Assembly (NCBI GenBank): GCA_028289585.1
Contig: JANQPI010000026.1
Span: 248,001 to 312,000 of the forward strand
Direction of reading: 5' to 3'
Origin: Candidatus Zixiibacteriota bacterium
GTDB lineage: Bacteria; Zixibacteria; MSB-5A5; GN15; FEB-12
DNA: 64,000 nt
Below the pieces are notes generated by a model, which was not told where the DNA came from, ran no database searches, and worked only from the letters and a program-made list of their open reading frames with translations. Of the stretch, positions 24,988 through 33,034 are shown in pieces. Both the position numbers and the translations under genes were made by a program. Position 1 is the stretch's first letter; the number at the start of each line of letters is the position of its first letter.

Positions 24988-27900
24988 ATGTTGAAACGCA
25001 TTTCTTCGCTTCTCGTAACCGGCGCTTTCGCCGTCGTCCTTCTCGCGCAGCCGCTGATGGGTGCGATGAAGCCGACCTCGACGCAGGCGGATGAGTTCGA
25101 GAAGTTCAACAACCTGATCCAGCAGGGTCAGCTCCAGCGTGCCGTCAAGGTCGTTGATGAGTCGACTCTCGGGTCCGACGCGACGCGGCACTTTGTCCGC
25201 AGCAATATCGGTCGGACCTGGTCCCCGACGGGTGCTGCCGCCCCGGGCGCTGCGATCTTCCCGACCAATGAAGACTGGGCGTATTCCCAGAAAGACCGCC
25301 AGGTCGATTGGTCAGTTGGTACCGACGGTGTGGTTCGTGTCCACTTCGTAGGTAACAACAAGACGACGACCACGCAGAGCACCGATGGTTCGGGCTACTG
25401 GTACAACTACTACGACGCCACCAATGGTACGTGGCCGAATGGTGTTGGCGCCGGTGCCGGTTCGGTTGTTCAGGCGACCGACGGTACCGAGACCGGCCTC
25501 TGGCCGAACTCGGCGATCAACCCGAACAATGGTCAGATCGTTCTCTACGGTTCGGACGACCTCCCGCCGTTCGGCGCGGGCGTTGGTCCGTCCAACTTCG
25601 AAGCCAAGATGTACTTCCAGACTTCCGACGGTGGTACGTTCTGGGGCTTCGGTCAGTCGATCCCGCCGTCCCAGCGTTTCCTGGGCGACACCGATTCGCT
25701 GTCCGTGCTCTACCAGCATCCGCAGATTGACATCAACGTCGTTGGTGCCGATACCGTCATGCACGTTCTCGCGCACACCAACTTCCTTGACGTCTTCCCG
25801 GCGCTGACCGGCGCCGATGGCCCGATCCTTCACTACTATCGCCGCGTCCTGACTCCGGGCGTTGTCGGCCCGGCCGCTTGCTCGGACTGGGGTGATGCGC
25901 TTGGTGATACGACCTGCTGGAGTGGTCCGACGGTCATCGATACCGCTGGTTACCGTGGTACGCTCGCCGCCTCGCCGTTTTCCTCGAAGGTCGGTATTGC
26001 GTGGCTGAAGTACACGGCGACGGCGTTTGCGAATGACCAGGCCTCTGACCAGGACGTCTTCTTCATCGAGTCCGCTGACGGTGGTGTCACCTTTGGCGCC
26101 CCGCAGAACGTGACCAACTACGACCGTGTTAACGGTTCGGGCCTCACGAACGCTGGTCCGTTCATTGAGACCCACTCGATTTACTCGTCCGACGATGAGT
26201 TCCACGTTCTCTGGAACGCGAACCCATGGCCGGCCGGTGTGTATGATTCTGCCAGCTTCTTCTTTGGCGACTTCTCCTCGTCGATCTACCACTGGGGTAC
26301 CGCCCAGGGTGTGGTCAGCCGTGTGAAGAACGCCGACTGGGGCCTGCAGTTCAACATTCCGATCTGTGGCTTTGGTGGTACGAACTCGCTGTACGTGTCG
26401 TTCTTCTCGATTTCCGAGTGTGACGGCAACCTGTACACGATCTGGTCGCAGGTTCAGGACGTGGTCAACACGGCCGACGTCAATGACCCGGCGAACATCA
26501 TCGACGACTGCGCCTCCGGCCTCCCGCCGGGCTCGAACACCTCGGGTGTAAACGACGCGGTCTTCCTCGCGAACGAGGAGCTCTGGATTTCGGTTTCGAG
26601 CACGCTCGACGGTGTCCTCTGGGATCCGGCGCGTAACATCTCGAACACCTACACGCCGGCCTGTGACTCGGCTGGCTTTGGTGGTGTCTGTATGGCCGAG
26701 ACGAAGGCGACGATGGCTCGCTACGGTCAGGATATCACCGGTCTCGACTTCACGCAGACCGAAGCGGCCGCGGCCGAGTTCGATCCGACTGGCAGCTATG
26801 CGGGTAGCAACTACCTCCACGTGCTGTATGTCGACGATCGCTACCCGGGCGAGGGTGTCTTCGCGCGTGGTCCGATCTCCGAGAACGCTCTCACCTGGGT
26901 CCGCCTCGCGTGCATCGATCCGGTTGTGGCGTCGATTATCTCGGCCTCGCCGACCTCGTTGGCGTTCCCGAACTATGCGACGCACGGCGTTCAGCTCAAC
27001 TTCCCGGTTACCATCACCAACGATGGTAACGATGTCCTGAACATCACGAGCCAGACGATCACGTTGCTCGGCTCGACCCCGGGTGGCGCGATTGCGACCA
27101 GCCCGGCTGGTGCCTTCTCGGTTCCGGCGGGTGTTGGCAATGTTGCGACGCTGACGGTTCAGCTCAACCCGGGTGGCGCGATCAACTCGCCGGGCACCGT
27201 TGTTGAGCTCGCCGGTTCGATTGATCTGGCGAACAACTCGTCGAACAACCCGAACGTTACGATCTCGATCAACACGGTCGTCGCTGACACCGTCATCGAG
27301 GTTGAGTTCGATACGATCGCCACGCCGAGCACCGCTCTTGCGGTCTCGTCGATCGGTGGTCACGGTGTCGGTACGGTTGTTGCCGGTGGCGTCAACCTTG
27401 ACTACACCGCTACGGGTGGTGACTGTGATGCGAACGCGTCCACGTACGTCTTCGACGGTGGTCCGTTTGTGATCACGGGTGTCGGCGGTACGCCGCTCTA
27501 CACGACCGGCCTGTTCAACCAGTCGATCGCCGATACGACCGCGTTCAAGCGCATCGCGGGTACGTCGCCGGCGTCGGTTGCCGGTCCGAACTACGATGGC
27601 TATGTCACCGGTGTCTTCGTGAACCGTGACTCGACCATCGGTATCTCGCGTGAGTGGTTTGCTCCGGATGCCACCAGCGGTGCTAACGACACGGCACAGT
27701 ACGTGATCTCCTGCACGCGCTTCTACAACCTGACCGGTTCGGCGATCAACAACGTCATCGTCGGTGAAATCATCGACTGGGATATCCCGTCCGCTCAGGG
27801 CTCGAACAACCGTTCGGGTCTCACCGGTGGTATCGTTTATCAGCAGGGTATCGACACTAACGATGCCGTTGAGTGTCAGCCGTTCGCCAACCGCTTCGGT

Positions 27901-28524
27901 GGTTCGGACGTCCTCGGTTGGTACTACACGTCCGCGTTTGCTGGCGATACGTGTGTCAACAACACCGAGCGTGGTCAGTATGCCTCGCTGAACGCCTCGC
28001 AGCTCTTCCCGGGCTCGTCGAGCAACGGTGATCTTGACACCATCCTGCCGAACATCGCGGCGATCGGTCTGGCCGAAGCGGCTAACACCGATACGCTCGA
28101 TCAGCATATCACGACCTTCTACGGGTCGACCAATAACGCTGACTTCACGGGCGGTACCGGTTACACGCTCCCGGTTGGCGATACGCTCGTCGTTTACACG
28201 GCCTATGCGACCGTCAAGAACGGCTCGGCTGCCGATCTCGGTACCGCGCTGACGGATGCTTGCACCTGGTACAACGACAACATCCGCCCGGGTTGCTCGG
28301 TCTGCGGTTGCTGCGTTGGCTCGACCGGTGACGTCAACTGTGACGGTTCGGTTGGTCTGCCTGACCTTTCGACCCTCATCGACCACTTGTTCATCACCTT
28401 CACGCCGCTCTGCTGTGACGGCGAGGGTGACGTCAATGCCGATGGTTCGGTTGGTCTGCCTGACCTTTCGACCCTCATCGACAACCTCTTCATCACCTTC
28501 ACCCCGCTCCCGCCGTGTGCGTAA
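24988..28524 (+). CDS. Large exported dockerin-domain surface protein
   Basis: An 1178-residue exported protein. The signal peptide is MLKRISSLLVTGAFAVVLLAQPLMGA. The N-terminal half (about 70-640) contains beta-propeller-like sequence with sialidase/BNR-like pieces such as FFIESADGGVTFGAPQNVT and MYFQTSDGGTFWGFG. Around 650-760 is an ASPM/choice-of-anchor-D type Ig-like domain (SPTSLAFPNYATHGVQLNFPVTITNDGNDVLNITSQ). The C-terminus has two dockerin-type calcium loops, GDVNCDGSVGLPDLSTLID and GDVNADGSVGLPDLSTLID. Codons are extremely restricted, so it is probably one of the most abundant proteins of the cell. AAAGGAG six nt upstream gives a strong start. A strong terminator follows. Its target ligand is unknown. 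Confidence 0.82.
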   Translation: MLKRISSLLVTGAFAVVLLAQPLMGAMKPTSTQADEFEKFNNLIQQGQLQRAVKVVDESTLGSDATRHFVRSNIGRTWSPTGAAAPGAAIFPTNEDWAYSQKDRQVDWSVGTDGVVRVHFVGNNKTTTTQSTDGSGYWYNYYDATNGTWPNGVGAGAGSVVQATDGTETGLWPNSAINPNNGQIVLYGSDDLPPFGAGVGPSNFEAKMYFQTSDGGTFWGFGQSIPPSQRFLGDTDSLSVLYQHPQIDINVVGADTVMHVLAHTNFLDVFPALTGADGPILHYYRRVLTPGVVGPAACSDWGDALGDTTCWSGPTVIDTAGYRGTLAASPFSSKVGIAWLKYTATAFANDQASDQDVFFIESADGGVTFGAPQNVTNYDRVNGSGLTNAGPFIETHSIYSSDDEFHVLWNANPWPAGVYDSASFFFGDFSSSIYHWGTAQGVVSRVKNADWGLQFNIPICGFGGTNSLYVSFFSISECDGNLYTIWSQVQDVVNTADVNDPANIIDDCASGLPPGSNTSGVNDAVFLANEELWISVSSTLDGVLWDPARNISNTYTPACDSAGFGGVCMAETKATMARYGQDITGLDFTQTEAAAAEFDPTGSYAGSNYLHVLYVDDRYPGEGVFARGPISENALTWVRLACIDPVVASIISASPTSLAFPNYATHGVQLNFPVTITNDGNDVLNITSQTITLLGSTPGGAIATSPAGAFSVPAGVGNVATLTVQLNPGGAINSPGTVVELAGSIDLANNSSNNPNVTISINTVVADTVIEVEFDTIATPSTALAVSSIGGHGVGTVVAGGVNLDYTATGGDCDANASTYVFDGGPFVITGVGGTPLYTTGLFNQSIADTTAFKRIAGTSPASVAGPNYDGYVTGVFVNRDSTIGISREWFAPDATSGANDTAQYVISCTRFYNLTGSAINNVIVGEIIDWDIPSAQGSNNRSGLTGGIVYQQGIDTNDAVECQPFANRFGGSDVLGWYYTSAFAGDTCVNNTERGQYASLNASQLFPGSSSNGDLDTILPNIAAIGLAEAANTDTLDQHITTFYGSTNNADFTGGTGYTLPVGDTLVVYTAYATVKNGSAADLGTALTDACTWYNDNIRPGCSVCGCCVGSTGDVNCDGSVGLPDLSTLIDHLFITFTPLCCDGEGDVNADGSVGLPDLSTLIDNLFITFTPLPPCA
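28345..28481 (+). repeat. Duplicated dockerin segment, 38 identical bases twice
   Basis: Bases 28345-28382 and 28444-28481 are identical over 38 nt, 99 nt apart, and the flanks are also similar. They encode the two dockerin loops. This could be a recent duplication, gene conversion or strong codon bias acting on a conserved protein repeat. Confidence 0.75.
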
Positions 28525-28570
28525 GCAGGTGAATGCCTGATGATCAGGTAGTCATTCTTCGATGACTCTG

Positions 28571-28602
28571 GCGGCCCGACGAAAGTCGGGCCGCTTCTTT
28601 TT
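28571..28602 (+). terminator. Strong intrinsic terminator after the dockerin gene
   Basis: GCGGCCCGAC (28571-28580) pairs with GTCGGGCCGC (28585-28594), loop GAAA, followed by TTCTTTTTT. Confidence 0.9.
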
Positions 28603-28679
28603 TGCTATGGACTCGGATGTAGCTGGTCGCGGGCAGCGATAGTCGATTGCGATGTGGGGATGAACGAGTAGGAGAAGTG

Positions 28680-29510
28680 TTACTTCGGACCGAACGATTC
28701 GTCGTCAGAGGGGAACGATCGTCTCTTGACGTCGTCGGCGTACGATGCAACCGCCTCGATAATCGTGGCGCGGAGATCCGCGTACTTGCGAACAAACGTG
28801 AATGATTCATCATTCGGGGAGAAGCCGAGTAGATCGTTGATGACCAACACCTGCCCGTCGCAGTCCGTACCGGCACCAATACCAATAGTCGCACTCTGCG
28901 TTAGCGCTGCCGTGATCTCCGCGGCGACTGATCGTTCGACCAGCTCCAACACGATCATCGGGCAGCCGGCCTCCTCAAGGGCCAGCGCGGACTCCTTGAG
29001 GTAGGTTGTCGAGACCTTGGTACGTCCCTGGACACGATGACCGCCGAAGCGATGAATCGACTGGGGTGTCAGCCCGACATGCCCGACGACGGGGATGCCG
29101 CTTGCGACAATTGCTTTAACTCGTTCCACCATTTCAATGCCACCCTCGAGCTTCACCGCTTCGGCATGACCCTCTTTCAGGAATCGCGTTGCGTTCTCAA
29201 CGGCAGTCGCATGAGACGACTGGTAGGAGCCGAATGGCATATCGGCGATGAGGAAGGCGCGTTCGACAGCACGGGCAACGGCGGCCGTATGGGCGACCAT
29301 CAGATCCATGCTGATTGGGAGTGTTGTGGCGTGACCGTGCATGACATTGCTGACCGAATCGCCAACCAGGATTGTATCGATACCGGCGGCGTCCACCAGG
29401 TGGGCCATCGTGTAGTCGTAGGCCGTGACCATCGTTATCGGCTCACCCGAACGTTTGAGCTTCGCAATGCGGGTGAGTGTCGTCTTGCGGGTACGCGAGG
29501 GTCGAGACAT
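28680..29510 (-). CDS. panB: 3-methyl-2-oxobutanoate hydroxymethyltransferase
   Basis: A 276-residue enzyme that transfers a hydroxymethyl group from 5,10-methylene-tetrahydrofolate to 2-oxoisovalerate, giving ketopantoate, the first step of pantothenate synthesis. Family motifs are clear: MVTAYDYTMAHLVDAAGIDTILVGDSVSNVMHGHATTLPISMD, FLIADMPFGSYQ, AVKLEGG, PVVGHVGLTPQS and TIGIGAGTDCDGQVLVINDLLG. The metal-binding Asp and Glu residues and the catalytic Glu (VLELVE) are kept. The ATG at 29510 is chosen by homology; it lies 4 nt after the upstream kinase stop and has no Shine-Dalgarno, consistent with coupling. It is the last gene of a six-gene operon; panC is not in the window. Confidence 0.95.
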   Translation of the reverse strand: MSRPSRTRKTTLTRIAKLKRSGEPITMVTAYDYTMAHLVDAAGIDTILVGDSVSNVMHGHATTLPISMDLMVAHTAAVARAVERAFLIADMPFGSYQSSHATAVENATRFLKEGHAEAVKLEGGIEMVERVKAIVASGIPVVGHVGLTPQSIHRFGGHRVQGRTKVSTTYLKESALALEEAGCPMIVLELVERSVAAEITAALTQSATIGIGAGTDCDGQVLVINDLLGFSPNDESFTFVRKYADLRATIIEAVASYADDVKRRSFPSDDESFGPK

Positions 29511-29514
29511 AGCG

Positions 29515-30165
29515 TTAGTCGCTTCGCAGTTCACCGGCCGGGGAGTAGTATGTTTTCCCCGACAGCGGTTCGTTGAGTTTTCGTATCAGGTCGTCGAAGT
29601 GCTCGGGGTTGGCGACGAAGTCGATAGCGTCGGTCTTGACCACGAGCAGGGGGGTCTCGGCATAATGAAAGAAGAAGTAGTCGTACGCTTTGTTCAATCG
29701 TTCGATGTAATCGTCATCGATCGGCTTCTCAAAGTCCAGACCACGCTTACGAATACGTTGCATCAGTGTCGCGGTCGATGCCTGGAGGTAGATTACCAGA
29801 TCAGGCTTAGGGATGTCGCGTGCCAGAACGGGGGCAATGCGATTGTAGAGCGCCAGTTCCCGTTCGGTCAGGTTCACCTCCGCGAAGATCGCATCGCGAG
29901 CAAAGAGATAGTCAGCGACAATGCGGCTCTGAAACAGATCGCGCGTGGTCATCTCCTGCTGTTGCTGGAAGCGGCTGATCAGGAAGAAGAGCTGACAGGA
30001 GAGCGCCCAGCGCGGACGATTGCGATAGAAGTCAGTCAGGAACGGATTATCGAGAAACCGTTCGTTGACTGGCGTCGCGTCCAGGCGCTTGGCCAGCATG
30101 GCAGCAAACGTCGTTTTCCCCGCACCAATGACCCCTTCGACCGCTATGTACTGGGGATCAGTCAT
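29515..30165 (-). CDS. Deoxynucleoside (deoxyadenosine/deoxyguanosine-type) kinase
   Basis: A 216-residue enzyme of the deoxynucleoside kinase family, which phosphorylates deoxynucleosides with ATP. The P-loop is in IAVEGVIGAGKTTFA. The later PVNERFLDNPFLTDFY, QLFFLISRFQQQQEM and SRIVADYLFARDAIFAEVNL segments form the nucleoside site, and DLVIYLQASTATLMQRIRKRGLDFEKPIDDDYIERLNKAYD is the conserved lid. The start at 30165 is chosen because GGAG is 7 nt upstream; it overlaps folK by 8 nt. The ending is typical and full-length. Its placement behind folB and folK is a recurrent arrangement, often annotated as a folK-dgk neighbourhood. Confidence 0.88.
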   Translation of the reverse strand: MTDPQYIAVEGVIGAGKTTFAAMLAKRLDATPVNERFLDNPFLTDFYRNRPRWALSCQLFFLISRFQQQQEMTTRDLFQSRIVADYLFARDAIFAEVNLTERELALYNRIAPVLARDIPKPDLVIYLQASTATLMQRIRKRGLDFEKPIDDDYIERLNKAYDYFFFHYAETPLLVVKTDAIDFVANPEHFDDLIRKLNEPLSGKTYYSPAGELRSD

Positions 30166-30661
30166 CACCATGCTCCGAAGAGTACCGAATGACTCGTTCC
30201 ACCATAGCACTCGTTATCAGTTCCCGGTATGACTGATCAGTAACCGGGTCACGCAACTCGGGGGCAATATCCAAAAGCGGTACCAGCACGAATGGCCGTT
30301 CGGTCAGTCGGGGGTGTGGGACGATGAGATCGTTTCGTTCAATGCGGGCCGAGCCGTAAATCAGCAGATCGATGTCAATCGATCGCGATCGATGGTCACC
30401 TTTACTGCGACGCCCATGGGCAATTTCAATTTCGCTCGTATACATTAAAAGATCACCCGGTGGCAGAGCCGTGTCGACCGCGATGACCTGATTGAGAAAC
30501 GTAGTGCCATTATCGGTCAAGCCAACCGGCTCCGATTCGTAGATTGGTGAGCTGGCATAAATATCGATGAGCTCATGGGTTTCAATATCGTTACAGGCAC
30601 GGCGGAGAGACGCCGCGCGATCGCCCAGGTTTGATCCGAGCCCAAGGTAGGCGCGGATCAT
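30158..30661 (-). CDS. folK: 2-amino-4-hydroxy-6-hydroxymethyldihydropteridine pyrophosphokinase
   Basis: A 167-residue folate-pathway enzyme that transfers pyrophosphate from ATP to 6-hydroxymethyl-7,8-dihydropterin. It starts with AYLGLGSNLGDRAASLRRA; the later FLNQVIAVDTALPPGDLLMYTSEIEIAHGRRSK and SRSIDIDLLIYGSARI, then VPHPRLTERPFVLVPLLDIAPEL are the HPPK signatures, including the DIDLL metal-binding pair. Normal length. It overlaps folB by 4 nt (ATGA), so translation is coupled. Confidence 0.95.
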   Translation of the reverse strand: MIRAYLGLGSNLGDRAASLRRACNDIETHELIDIYASSPIYESEPVGLTDNGTTFLNQVIAVDTALPPGDLLMYTSEIEIAHGRRSKGDHRSRSIDIDLLIYGSARIERNDLIVPHPRLTERPFVLVPLLDIAPELRDPVTDQSYRELITSAMVERVIRYSSEHGDD

Positions 30662-31020
30662 GAGGTCACCGGCCGTTCGACTGCAACTTCCGACGCCGCA
30701 ATCGTTCCGTCGACGGGCGGATGCAGCTTGCGCACCCGAACCCGCACGGTGCGGGCGCTGGTGCGGTTCAGGAGGTGATTGGCGATCTCATGGGCCAGAG
30801 CTTCGAGCAGGTGGCGACGCTGGCCGCGCATGACCTGTTCAGCCAGCGCGTAGACATGGCTATAATCAATCGTATCGGCGACGTCGTCCGACTCGCCGGC
30901 TTGTCGCAGATCGAGGCCGAGTTCACAGTCCACCTCATACTGGCGGCCGGTCGCTTGTTCGGCCGAACTGTCACCATGAAAGGCGTAGAACTGCATCCCG
31001 GTAACGCGAATCCAGTCCAT
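30658..31020 (-). CDS. folB: Dihydroneopterin aldolase
   Basis: A 120-residue FolB protein, which cleaves 7,8-dihydroneopterin to 6-hydroxymethyl-dihydropterin and glycolaldehyde. The family pattern reads MQFYAFHGDSSAEQATGRQYEVDCELGLDL, then SDDVADTIDYSHVYALAEQ, LLEALAHEIANHLL and VRVRVRKLHPPVDG, which carries the catalytic Lys. Folds as a T-fold oligomer. The ATG at 31020 overlaps the stop of the aminotransferase gene by one base (TGATG); longer upstream frames are not needed. Product is passed to FolK, encoded next. Confidence 0.93.
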   Translation of the reverse strand: MDWIRVTGMQFYAFHGDSSAEQATGRQYEVDCELGLDLRQAGESDDVADTIDYSHVYALAEQVMRGQRRHLLEALAHEIANHLLNRTSARTVRVRVRKLHPPVDGTIAASEVAVERPVTS

Positions 31021-32177
31021 CAGGCGCTCCGCCCGAACAGTAACGGAGAACGGAGTCGTTCGGTAGCCGCCTCGACCGCCGAAGGATCGGCGGCCAGCGA
31101 CAAACGAAGGTAGTTGTTGGCGGCTTCGCCGAATGCCAGCCCGGGCATGACCAGAGTCGCGTACCGTCGTGAAAGCCATCGTGCGGCGCGCATTGAGGTG
31201 ACTCGCCGGTTGAGTCGTGTCCAGAGAAAAGGAAGCGCTGGTTGGTCATCGACCGATAGTCGCTGCGACTCCGCCAGACGGCTGAGACGCTCGCGGCGGG
31301 TTGCCAGCGTTTGACGAACCGTGTCGATGGAGGAGTTGTCCATCGCCGCCATCACGTCAGCCACAGCGCCCGCCGACCAATACGGCGGTACCAATCGCTG
31401 GACGTCGCGAAGCGCTGCCAGGGCGTCGCGGTTACCGACTGCGAATCCGATCCCGTTTTGCGGAGTACCGAAGAGGTAGGCCGCATTATAGAGCTCAATG
31501 CCAACTCGCTCAAAGCTGTCAATTTGCGACAGAGTAGCTGTGTCGTCGTCTGCAATTTGGCAAAACGCGGCGTCGGAAATCACGAGTGTATTGGATCGTG
31601 CTGCCTGCTCAACCAGAAAAGCCAGTTCGGCCCGGGTCATCGCGTGGCCGGTCGGATTGTGAGGTTGGTTAAGAATCAGCAGTCGCGCCGATCGTCCCAG
31701 GGCACCGTCCAGACACTCAAAATCGGCTCGCCAGTGCTGTTTGTGGTCGATCGGATAGGTAACGGGCTCGCCGCCGGCCGCCACAATCGCGCGACGATAC
31801 GAGGGAAGGCCGACCGACGGAATCAAGGCGACTTCCGTGCGGTCGAGGAGACCGAGACAGGTCGCGGTGAGGGACGACGTTATCCCACCAGTGATGAGAA
31901 TTTCGGTCGACGGTGATAGCCGCGTCCCGTTTCGGGATTCCAGCCACTCGCCGAACCGGTCTGTTACTTGGCGTAGGAGTTTGTCATCAGCAGGGCTTCC
32001 GGGAGAGGAAACCTTAGCATCAGAAACCACGGACGACCACCGGAAGCGGGCGAGATCGATCGTGGGGACCTGGCGAGGAAGCAGCGAGCGCGGCTCGCGC
32101 AGGTATTCGTCCAGAACAGGTGGCATCTGGTACAGCCGATTGGCTCGTTCCAGGATAATGCGTTTCCCGGGCGGCAT
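31020..32177 (-). CDS. Aminotransferase class I/II-like protein lacking the PLP lysine
   Basis: A 385-residue fold-type I aminotransferase-like protein. The conserved parts are ILITGGITSSLTATCLGLLD, NQPHNPTGHAMTR (NPTG motif), LVISDAAFCQI (PLP N1 Asp) and a final Arg in NYLRLSLA. The expected lysine loop is HS-x-SK-x-x-x-x-G-x-R-I-G, but here it reads YNAAYLFGTPQNGIGFAVG, with Tyr at the Lys position and Gly at the Arg position. No other Lys is near. It therefore cannot form the usual internal aldimine and may be a pseudoenzyme or use another chemistry. It lies between an aldolase-like gene (overlap TAATG) and folB (overlap TGATG), so it belongs to the operon; its function is unknown. Confidence 0.8.
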   Translation of the reverse strand: MPPGKRIILERANRLYQMPPVLDEYLREPRSLLPRQVPTIDLARFRWSSVVSDAKVSSPGSPADDKLLRQVTDRFGEWLESRNGTRLSPSTEILITGGITSSLTATCLGLLDRTEVALIPSVGLPSYRRAIVAAGGEPVTYPIDHKQHWRADFECLDGALGRSARLLILNQPHNPTGHAMTRAELAFLVEQAARSNTLVISDAAFCQIADDDTATLSQIDSFERVGIELYNAAYLFGTPQNGIGFAVGNRDALAALRDVQRLVPPYWSAGAVADVMAAMDNSSIDTVRQTLATRRERLSRLAESQRLSVDDQPALPFLWTRLNRRVTSMRAARWLSRRYATLVMPGLAFGEAANNYLRLSLAADPSAVEAATERLRSPLLFGRSA

Positions 32178-32836
32178 TACTTGGCGTCGTCCCAGGTAGC
32201 ATCGAGACGTTGACGCATCGCGTTCAACCGGTCGAAATCCTCTCCCGGAATCTGATTGACGGCACCGAGCATACGGGCGTGGTGGACAATCGTAGCGAGA
32301 TGTTCAACCTGTTCGTGGCGATGCACCGCTTCGTCGACCGATCGTCCGCAGGTGAGCAGTCCATGATTCCGGAGCAGCCACGCTGACGCAGTATCAATCG
32401 TTGGTTCCAGCGACTGGGGCACCGCCTCCGTGCCCGGTGGGGCATAGTCGGTGAGTGGAATTGGCCCGACAAAAACGACGATCTCGGGGAGGACATCATC
32501 GGGAAGGGCCTCACCGGCGACAGCAAAGGCCGTGGCGTACGGCGGATGAGAATGGATGACAGCGGCAACCTCGGGACGTCGTCGGTAGACCTCCAAGTGC
32601 ATGGCAAGTTCAGTCGACGGCGTGCCTCGTCCCTGAACGACCGTCCCGGCGGCATCGACAACCACCAGGTCGTCGGCCACCATTGATCCCTTGGCGACAC
32701 CTGATGGTGTAACCAAGATCCGGCCATCGGCAAGCCGGGCCGAAAGGTTTCCATCGGTTCCCGCGACAAACCGTCGGTGCGCGAGCATCTCGCCGACGGA
32801 GACCAGTTTTTGGCGGAGGGCAAACGGCGATTGCAT
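32177..32836 (-). CDS. Class II aldolase/adducin-family protein
   Basis: A 219-residue zinc aldolase-like protein related to L-fuculose-1-phosphate aldolase. Residues include TDGNLSARL and RILVTPSG for phosphate binding, the catalytic Glu in GTPSTELAMHLEVYR, the zinc-binding HSHPPYATA pair and the third His in LLRNHGLLTCG. All catalytic groups are kept. The physiological substrate may be a sugar phosphate or methylthioribulose phosphate. It is the first gene of the operon leading to folB, folK, the kinase and panB; a direct part in folate or pantothenate synthesis is not established. No Shine-Dalgarno precedes its ATG at 32836. Confidence 0.88.
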   Translation of the reverse strand: MQSPFALRQKLVSVGEMLAHRRFVAGTDGNLSARLADGRILVTPSGVAKGSMVADDLVVVDAAGTVVQGRGTPSTELAMHLEVYRRRPEVAAVIHSHPPYATAFAVAGEALPDDVLPEIVVFVGPIPLTDYAPPGTEAVPQSLEPTIDTASAWLLRNHGLLTCGRSVDEAVHRHEQVEHLATIVHHARMLGAVNQIPGEDFDRLNAMRQRLDATWDDAK

Positions 32837-32976
32837 GAACGCGCCAACGTAACCGGCAGGCGGGGCAAAGTCAATCTCGTCGCCCGCTTGCGGTTGTCAT
32901 CCGGGATCAGAAATGGCTGAATCAAATCGGGTCGATTGAGCGTTAAAAGAGTGGAAGAAGAAACGGGCCACAGGCC

Positions 32977-33005
32977 TTGACAAGATACTCCGGATTGCCA
33001 ATTAT
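32977..33005 (+). promoter_or_regulatory. Promoter for the 33035 HtrA gene
   Basis: TTGACA (32977-32982), 17-nt spacer, AATTAT (33000-33005). The start codon is 30 nt downstream, with AAGGAG before it. Confidence 0.6.
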
Positions 33006-33034
33006 CCTTGGCTAGGCCGGTTGAAGGAGTCTCC

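Noticed and set aside
25312-28386. Uninterrupted 1024-codon frame on the minus strand, opposite the dockerin gene
   Set aside because: It is Arg/Val/Thr-rich with no domain, and arises because the plus-strand gene avoids codons that would give stops in this frame. The plus-strand protein has a signal peptide, dockerin loops, a Shine-Dalgarno and a terminator.
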